Below, piece after piece: positions 6,503 to 11,475 of a DNA stretch of 11,475 nt (positions within the stretch are counted from its first letter, which is position 1; each line of letters begins with the position of its first letter). The notes under the pieces were generated by a model. It was not told the origin of the DNA. It did no database searches and saw only the letters and a list, made by a program, of their open reading frames with translations. The DNA comes from an uncultured Porphyromonadaceae bacterium (lineage in GTDB: Bacteria > Bacteroidota > Bacteroidia > Bacteroidales > Muribaculaceae): the NCBI GenBank assembly GCA_947174735.1, contig CAMWKC010000046.1, positions 1 through 11,475 of the forward strand. The letters run 5' to 3'. The position numbers and the translations under genes were made by a program.

Positions 6503-8161
6503 ATGAAGGGTTTACGGTTTAATATATATGTAAGACTGCTATGGTTGCTTGCAGCGTTTGTATGTGGCTGTGACCAACACCGTGCAATAAGAGAAAAACT
6601 TGAACAAGCCGAAAGCCTGATGGATAGCCGGCCGGATTCTGCTCTTGCTGTGTTGGACTCTCTGACTTTGTCTTATCCTACTCTGGACAGCGATAGAGAC
6701 AGAGCCTTATACGGTATGCTTTACACACAGGCTCTTGATAAAAATCATCTTGACCCGAAAAATGATTCCCTTATCTCTTTTGCTGTGGATTACTACGACC
6801 GTAAGAAAGATATTCCGCGACAGATAATTTCAACCTACTATCGCGGACGGGTACTTTATCACAGAGAACAGTTTCCACAGGCTCTCGTGAGCTTCTACAA
6901 AGCTAAAGAGCTTGCCGAGAATGACAGCTCTTTTTTCTGGGCCGGTATGGCCTATCGCGGAATAGCAGATATTCATTATAATACTTATAATCCTACCGAA
7001 CAATTAATATATGCTCATAAAGAATATGAATATCTTAAGAAGAGCGGTAAGCAGCCTTATCTGAATTATGCTCTGCATGATTTAGGCAGAGCCTTAAGTA
7101 TTAATGGCAAAACTGACGAAGTTCTGACGGTCGCTTCACAACTGCTTGATTCGGCAAAAGTAGCCGATGATCCTTACCTGAATTATGGCTCCTTACATCT
7201 CAAGGCCGGCATTCTGCTGTATGATGACAGGTATGATGAGGCCTATCCCATACTCTCTGAGATATGTGAAAGCGGCTATGCCGATACGACTGATTCACTC
7301 GACTTGTGTCTTACTCTTGTTCATAAGGGAGCCGAGAATACTGCACTGAAACTAATAAATTATACATCGCCTTCGGATAGTCTTATGAAAAGTATGATCA
7401 GGTATGAAGCCTATAAGAAAATGGGTCTTTATCCCTTAGCTCTTACAGAACTCGAGCAAAGTAACTATGTGACCAACGATATACTTAGATCTGCTATGAA
7501 GCAGGAGCTGACAACGGCGCTTGCTGAATATTTTGAATTTGATAAAAAACTTAATAATGCGAAGTTAAAAGCTTCACGTATAAAAATCTGGTTGATTGTC
7601 ACTGTTTCGTTATTGATTTTAAGTATATGGTTTTATATTACGAATTCTATTCGCCGCCGTCAGAAACAGGAGATAGCTACTAAAGTTCTGTTTGCCGAAC
7701 AGCTTCAGGAAGCACTTGAACAAAGCAGAAACGAAAATTCAGCTTCCTTCCAGATTATAAAGACACTGTTAGCTTCAAAATACGAACTTTTTGAAGAACT
7801 CAGCGAAATACTTATACGCTATAATGATACTAAAATTGCAAGACGTAAAATTGCCGATAGGGTAACAGAACTCATAGACTCACTTTCCATAAAAGGTGAT
7901 AAAATAAAAGAACTGGAGAAACAGGTTAACGAACTTTATAATAATCTTTATTCCGATTTCAAAAATGATTTGCCAGGACTAAAAGAAGCCGATTATTTAC
8001 TCTATCTTTTCTCAGTTCTCAGTCTTTCCAGTACCTCAATTTCTCTACTTCTTAAAGAAGACAAAGTCGACGCAGTCTACAACAGAAAGAGACGTCTAAA
8101 GGATAAAATCAAACAGCTCGAAGCACCTAAACGCGATCGATATATGAGTTATTTAAGTTAA
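6503..8161 (+). CDS. TPR lipoprotein with membrane span and HTH-like cytoplasmic tail
   Basis: A 552-residue protein of a type common in Bacteroidetes, probably a membrane-bound sensor/regulator. The N-terminus has a signal peptide with lipobox V-C-G-C, lipidated Cys23 and Asp at +2. Residues about 25-345 form helical TPR-like repeats, recognisable in DSALAVLDSL, YYRGRVLYHREQFPQALVSF and LKAGILLYDDRYDEAYPIL. A membrane span follows at about 361-380 (IKIWLIVTVSLLILSIWFYI), then a basic RRRQKQE stretch, a coiled coil to about 485, and a C-terminal helical unit at 490-535 (EADYLLYLFSVLSLSSTSIS, then KVDAVYNRKRRLKDKI). That unit resembles the LuxR-like HTH tails of Bacteroidetes TPR regulators. 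It lies 35 bp after nadK, but its lower GC groups it with the protease locus downstream. Whether it controls that locus is inference. Confidence 0.75.
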   Translation: MKGLRFNIYVRLLWLLAAFVCGCDQHRAIREKLEQAESLMDSRPDSALAVLDSLTLSYPTLDSDRDRALYGMLYTQALDKNHLDPKNDSLISFAVDYYDRKKDIPRQIISTYYRGRVLYHREQFPQALVSFYKAKELAENDSSFFWAGMAYRGIADIHYNTYNPTEQLIYAHKEYEYLKKSGKQPYLNYALHDLGRALSINGKTDEVLTVASQLLDSAKVADDPYLNYGSLHLKAGILLYDDRYDEAYPILSEICESGYADTTDSLDLCLTLVHKGAENTALKLINYTSPSDSLMKSMIRYEAYKKMGLYPLALTELEQSNYVTNDILRSAMKQELTTALAEYFEFDKKLNNAKLKASRIKIWLIVTVSLLILSIWFYITNSIRRRQKQEIATKVLFAEQLQEALEQSRNENSASFQIIKTLLASKYELFEELSEILIRYNDTKIARRKIADRVTELIDSLSIKGDKIKELEKQVNELYNNLYSDFKNDLPGLKEADYLLYLFSVLSLSSTSISLLLKEDKVDAVYNRKRRLKDKIKQLEAPKRDRYMSYLS

Positions 8162-8238
8162 ATGTTTGATAATTAGGTTTTTATCATTATTTGTTTTTAA
8201 TATTTGGTATATATCACATAATCAATAACTTACAAATA

Positions 8239-8261
8239 AAACCAAATTTTATATTTGGTTT
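8239..8261. terminator. AT-rich 9-bp hairpin after the TPR gene
   Basis: aaaccaaat-tttat-atttggttt is a perfect 9-bp inverted repeat with a 5-nt loop, 77 bp beyond the TPR stop codon and followed by tcttatata. It may end the TPR transcript. It also contains TATATTTG (8250-8257), which fits the TAnnTTTG -7 consensus, so an operator/promoter role for the downstream genes is equally possible. The 222-bp gap (8162-8383) shows no gene. Confidence 0.4.
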
Positions 8262-8352
8262 CTTATATAAACGTTTGATTGATAATAAAATATAATTCCA
8301 AAAAAACAAACTTTATCACCTGTAAAATTAGGTCTAAGCCATTTCTGCATTG

Positions 8353-8360
8353 TAACTTTG
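8353..8360 (+). promoter_or_regulatory. -7 promoter element TAACTTTG before the DUF3244-like gene
   Basis: The box is identical to the one at 4782 and fits TAnnTTTG. It is 23 bp upstream of the ATG at 8384, which would give a leader of about 15-20 nt. No good TTTG is seen at the -33 distance. It is the likely start of transcription for the small exported protein, the C10 lipoprotein and the following lipoprotein gene. Confidence 0.5.
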
Positions 8361-8383
8361 TGGCCAAATCAATACTTTCAACT

Positions 8384-8761
8384 ATGTCGAAATTTAAGTT
8401 ATATCTTACAATACTGTTATGCACTCTCTCTGGATTGAGCGTATTAGCAGATTCCGAAGGAGATAAAAAAGATTATAGTAAGTTAACAATTCCGCAAAAA
8501 CGGAATAATAATTTACCTACTCGTCCTAATGCTCCTTCGCATATATTTATTGAATGTGAATATGGTGATGGATTTATGAAGTTCCTCTTCCCTGATGGAA
8601 TTTATTCCTTATCTGTACGTATCTATAATGAGCTTGATAACTGGTGGGGCATAGCAACAACAGAAGAATCATATATAGAAATTCCATCTTTTAACGGTGA
8701 GTATATTATTGAGTGTACCTCTGATGATGGAAGAATATTCTCCGGTGAAATATTTTTCTAA
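8384..8761 (+). CDS. Small exported DUF3244-like protein
   Basis: A 125-residue secreted protein. The ATG at 8384 is chosen because it opens directly on a signal peptide (MSKFKLYLTILLCTLSGLSVLA, cleaved before DSEG) and lies just after a promoter box; the in-frame TTG at 8279 would bury the signal. Mature residues about 50-125 form a small beta-rich unit (HIFIECEYGDGFMKFLF, ... SYIEIPSFNGEYIIECTSDD, closing GEIFF). The strand layout and the final G-Y-I-I...G...GE pattern resemble DUF3244 proteins, which are common near Bacteroidales C10 peptidases. In streptococcal and B. fragilis C10 loci, small neighbours act as protease inhibitors; that this protein does so is inference. The DUF3244 match is by eye. 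Confidence 0.6.
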   Translation: MSKFKLYLTILLCTLSGLSVLADSEGDKKDYSKLTIPQKRNNNLPTRPNAPSHIFIECEYGDGFMKFLFPDGIYSLSVRIYNELDNWWGIATTEESYIEIPSFNGEYIIECTSDDGRIFSGEIFF

Positions 8762-8828
8762 TGGTGGAATAATAATAACTGTTAACTAAGATCTGATATT
8801 ATTTACCTAACATTAATTTTATATTTTT

Positions 8829-10010
8829 ATGTCTAATATCTGCAAGAAATATCTGCTGAACTTGTTGGTCCCGATAGGCATTTTGACTCTCGGCCTATCT
8901 GCCTGTCATGATGCCTATGATCAACCTGAGTCTGCTTCCTCAGCGGAACAGGCTCTGCTAAGTAAATTACAACATTACTATGATGACCTCCCCGGGCAGT
9001 CACGAAGTGGTAACAGTATTTCTATTAAAGAAATTGAACAGCGTCACTATGTTATAGTAGATGACACTGTGGTCGAGACTCCTCAAACAAGAACACTCGA
9101 CCCCAATAGCTTTGATATTACACGTGTGTCTCTGAATATCGATGGTAAAGAAGGCTTTGCTATTATTTCTGAAGATGAACGTCTTGACCACGTGTATTAC
9201 TTTACAGATAACGGATGTATTTCCGATACTGTCCGGATAGGAGGATTAAAATGGGTGATAGAGCAAATACCTTATTTTGCAGCTACAGAATTACTGTCAG
9301 AGAAACCTGTGACACGGGCTGATTTTGGTGAAATGATCGTTGCTCCTTTGGTACGTTTTAATTGGCATCAAGGCTATCCGTTTAATATTCTTGCTCCTTA
9401 TTGCACATGTAAATCCTGTGCTCACATCACACACAAGAATCATAACCCTATGGGTTGTGTAACTATAGCTGTAGGGCAAACTATAGCCAAAATATGTTTA
9501 TCCAAGGGCATTCCTTTTAAAGGTACATATTTTGGTAGTAGAGATCTTGATTTTTGTACCTTGCCAGCTGATTGGAGTAGTTTTTCCGAAATGACAAAAC
9601 AGCGAATTGCTCATTTCTGTCATGAGATTGCTGTATGCTGTCAGGTAAAATTTGGCTGTACTGGAAGTAGTACCTCTGTCCATGCTGCTTATAATTATCT
9701 GCAGGATTTAGGTTATGAATGTACTTTTGCAGAGAATACCACACTTGACATTACGAGACTCATTAATAATCTTAAAAAAGGCTTTCCCCAGATTATGGGT
9801 GGTCACGATCTTAAGACAGGTGATGGGTATGCGTGGATTATAGATGGGATTAAAGTAGTGAATAATTCTTATGCTTTTAATTGTAATTGGGGAGATAGTG
9901 GTGTTAGCAATGGTTGGTGTTATGGTAATCCTTATACAGAAGTTACGAAAAATGATACCTTTGAATATGCTAAAAATGTAGCTTATTTGTATATTAATAA
10001 TGTAAAATAA
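8829..10010 (+). CDS. C10-family (streptopain-like) lipoprotein, catalytic His replaced
   Basis: A 393-residue surface or periplasmic lipoprotein with lipobox L-S-A-C (Cys26). Residues about 40-165 match the streptopain propeptide/Spi inhibitor fold (ISLNID-like strand then GFAIISEDERLDHVYYFTDN). The papain-like peptidase part follows: WHQGYPFN at about 179, nucleophile Cys210 in NPMGCVTIAVGQ, GSSTSVHAAYNYLQDLGY near 280-297, and DGYAWIIDG at 332-340. In C10 enzymes the last motif reads GHAxxIDG; here the general-base His position is Tyr334 (codon tat at 9828), with no replacement His obvious. The conserved NWGWGG segment reads NWGDSG. The enzyme is therefore probably inactive or altered. A CxCxxC cluster (Cys192, 194, 197, then His199) just before the nucleophile is unusual for the family. 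The 14-bp gap to the next gene suggests one operon. Confidence 0.85.
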   Translation: MSNICKKYLLNLLVPIGILTLGLSACHDAYDQPESASSAEQALLSKLQHYYDDLPGQSRSGNSISIKEIEQRHYVIVDDTVVETPQTRTLDPNSFDITRVSLNIDGKEGFAIISEDERLDHVYYFTDNGCISDTVRIGGLKWVIEQIPYFAATELLSEKPVTRADFGEMIVAPLVRFNWHQGYPFNILAPYCTCKSCAHITHKNHNPMGCVTIAVGQTIAKICLSKGIPFKGTYFGSRDLDFCTLPADWSSFSEMTKQRIAHFCHEIAVCCQVKFGCTGSSTSVHAAYNYLQDLGYECTFAENTTLDITRLINNLKKGFPQIMGGHDLKTGDGYAWIIDGIKVVNNSYAFNCNWGDSGVSNGWCYGNPYTEVTKNDTFEYAKNVAYLYINNVK

Positions 10011-10024
10011 TTAAATCATAAATT

Positions 10025-10921
10025 ATGATTAAAAAAATATATTATCTCTTAAATATAATATGCTCTATATCTATATCGCTAGTAAGCGGTTGTGTGCTTA
10101 CTTCATGTGATGAAAAGTCACATTCCGACCTTTGGGGTGCTACTATAAGGTCAATATGCTTAGAGCCTTTGGCATTCGAAATTAATGAGGTATCAGAGGA
10201 TTACATTATTCCATCTAACGAAGAAATTTACCTGTTTAAAGGAAGTGGGATAGATGAGCATTATTGTCCTGATTGGCAGAATGTAGAATTAGAACTTAAG
10301 GCTTGTGAGAACTACACTGTTTATCCTTCTGGAAGTTTGGAATATCAACAGCAATGGGAAAATGCCGATCAAGTTATTAAAACCGAAGTATCGAATGTAT
10401 TAATAGCAAACGATTGGATTAGTTGGGAAGCTGTTAAAGATAGTCAATCATTTTCTCTGAAATTAATCGTGAAGGAAAACAATACTAATAAACAGCGGGC
10501 TGCTCGGTTAAGTTTTGTAGAATTCTTTCCACCGTCTCATGATTATTGTTTTGTAGATTTGGTAATTGTACAGAAAGCTGCCGTTGATCCTACTCCTTTC
10601 AAAGTAAAGTTACGTTATAAAGGTAAGCTGTACGAAACAGAGGCCTCACTTAATGAAAATGAAGAACTTATTTTTCAAAATGATGAAGTATCTGAACTGA
10701 TGGCCATGTTACGCGCTAAACCGGATGTGGAAACTGTACTGATGGATAGTGAAATAGTGGATTTTATTGACAAGGAAGATTTAGATAAGGAACCTCGTTT
10801 AGTAGCATTAGCTGCTCGAGATGGTATGCAGCGTGTGACTTGTCCTTCCCATCCCCGGAAATTGGAATGCAGGTTTCCGTTTTATGGAAACTGGTGCGGT
10901 AGGTTATTGTGCATTGTTTGA
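10025..10921 (+). CDS. BACON-like lipoprotein, N-terminal part, ended by frameshift
   Basis: A lipoprotein signal peptide opens the protein, with two possible lipidation sites, V-S-G-C (Cys23) and L-T-S-C (Cys28). Residues about 125-190 (NDWISWEAV ... SFSLKLIVKENNTNKQRAAR ... FVDLVIVQKA) have the strand pattern of BACON modules of Bacteroidetes surface proteins. A small beta-alpha unit follows (TPFKVKLRYKGKLYETEASL). After residue 276, at the C run 10853-10856, the frame departs from homology and ends in a Cys/Arg-rich nonsense tail (RKLECRF...LLCIV). Removing one C continues in frame into the crystallin-like segment at 10884-11288, giving a protein of about 420 residues. So this is most likely the front half of a disrupted gene, or a sequencing error in a C run. 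Confidence 0.7.
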   Translation: MIKKIYYLLNIICSISISLVSGCVLTSCDEKSHSDLWGATIRSICLEPLAFEINEVSEDYIIPSNEEIYLFKGSGIDEHYCPDWQNVELELKACENYTVYPSGSLEYQQQWENADQVIKTEVSNVLIANDWISWEAVKDSQSFSLKLIVKENNTNKQRAARLSFVEFFPPSHDYCFVDLVIVQKAAVDPTPFKVKLRYKGKLYETEASLNENEELIFQNDEVSELMAMLRAKPDVETVLMDSEIVDFIDKEDLDKEPRLVALAARDGMQRVTCPSHPRKLECRFPFYGNWCGRLLCIV

Positions 10922-11288
10922 CGATAAAAACTTCTCCGATACTTATTTCGTAAAAAACCTGACAAGCCGCTATTCGGTGTTTGATGTTCTCGACATGCAT
11001 AAAATCGGTCTTAATGATAAGGTGTCTTCTATAGCTATAGCATACGAAGCTACTGACAATGATGTATGTGCTGTATTGACTTTGTGGGAAGATGATCACT
11101 TTAATTATGATGATACATACCGGAGTAAACATCGTCTAAGTCTTATAGCAGCTCCTTATAATGCTCATGCATGGTGGTCTGACTTAAAGAGTGTACCTTG
11201 TCTTGGATCATCAAAATCATGGAACGACAGAGCATCATCATTCTCCTTCCATTTCGGAAGAGTAGGTACACAGCTTAAAGACTACTGA
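10884..11288 (+). CDS. Beta/gamma-crystallin-like C-terminal part of the split lipoprotein
   Basis: A 134-residue frame with no signal peptide of its own; its ATG lies inside the preceding frame, so it is best read as the back half of that protein. It has two beta/gamma-crystallin motifs: ALFDDKNFSDTYF ... IGLNDKVSSIAI and LTLWEDDHFNYDDTY ... KSWNDRASSFSF. Each ends with the N-D-x-x-S-S calcium-site signature (NDKVSS at 44-49, NDRASS at 114-119). Similar domains occur in secreted bacterial proteins, including I36-type peptidase inhibitors, which would fit next to a C10 peptidase; that function is inference. Just upstream, the reconstructed frame reads HPGNWNAGFRFMETG, which flows naturally into this part. 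The end at LKDY looks like a natural C-terminus. Confidence 0.7.
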   Translation: METGAVGYCALFDDKNFSDTYFVKNLTSRYSVFDVLDMHKIGLNDKVSSIAIAYEATDNDVCAVLTLWEDDHFNYDDTYRSKHRLSLIAAPYNAHAWWSDLKSVPCLGSSKSWNDRASSFSFHFGRVGTQLKDY

Positions 11289-11475
11289 AACCTTCGTTTC
11301 ATATAGACGGAGCGATACACGGTGCCCGGATTAAGGTCAGGGAAGAAGGAATTGAAGCTACCGGTGCTACAGCTATTATTCTTTTAGGTTCCGATCTTGG
11401 TTCTAACCCTAAGGCAACAGTAGTAAACATTGATCATCCGTTTGTCTATACTATAAGTGAGGTTTCGACCGGTAC
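11279..11475 (+). pseudogene. Serpin C-terminal fragment (body missing, runs off the window)
   Basis: Directly after the crystallin-like frame, another frame reads SFHIDGAIHGARIKVREEG, then IEATGATAIILL and VVNIDHPFVYTISEV. This is the serpin C-terminal pattern: the hinge E-E-G-x-E-A-x-x-A-T-A, a variable reactive loop (about LLGSDLGSNPKATVV), and the following DHPFxYxI strand. A taa stop at 11276 precedes it, no ATG lies nearby, and the ~300-residue serpin body is absent: the DNA upstream is fully occupied by the crystallin part. It is therefore a 3' remnant left by deletion or recombination, or a recombination/assembly junction. Serpins trap serine or cysteine proteases, which suits the neighbouring C10 gene. 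The frame is still open at the window end. Confidence 0.65.

Noticed and set aside
9000..9744. Several short - strand frames inside the C10 gene
   Set aside because: They are shadows of the + strand gene with no start context or domain.

Overview
The window looks like a Bacteroidales chromosome, and my best guess is a Muribaculaceae-type gut commensal; this is inference from gene content and style. The signs are the order pdxJ-exbB-exbD-tonB diverging from a CBS-protein/nadK pair, C10 peptidase and BACON-like lipoproteins, start codons mostly without Shine-Dalgarno sequences, and TAnnTTTG boxes of the Bacteroidetes -7 type. Lineage has not been checked by any search.

Left part (1-6467, moderately GC-rich, housekeeping). 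The + strand begins with the 3' end of miaB (TRAM domain) and a secreted GH13 alpha-amylase with all catalytic residues. It meets, tail to tail, the - strand set pdxJ, exbB, exbD, tonB. The gap between the amylase and tonB is filled almost completely by a 9-bp tandem repeat that inverts in its middle. A second tandem repeat (three ~30-bp units) lies between pdxJ and exbB. The 344-bp gap between pdxJ and the divergent CBS-protein/nadK pair holds a strong -7 box followed by a stretch that folds well and ends in a T run, a candidate small structured RNA or leader.

Middle (6503-8161): a lipoprotein with periplasmic TPR-like helices, one membrane span, and a cytoplasmic coiled coil ending in a helix-turn-helix-like tail. 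It looks like a membrane-bound sensor/regulator and marks the change to AT-rich DNA.

Right part (about 8162-11475, AT-rich, accessory). This is a protease/inhibitor-like locus: a small exported DUF3244-like protein, a C10 (streptopain-like) lipoprotein whose catalytic His position holds Tyr, a BACON-like lipoprotein that runs by a one-base frameshift into two beta/gamma-crystallin motifs, and finally the C-terminal reactive-loop part of a serpin without the serpin body. The proposed protein-level link is a cell-surface protease family member made with candidate partners or inhibitors, several of which show signs of decay or rearrangement. The pseudo-protease, the broken crystallin lipoprotein and the orphan serpin tail are the most interesting features of the window.
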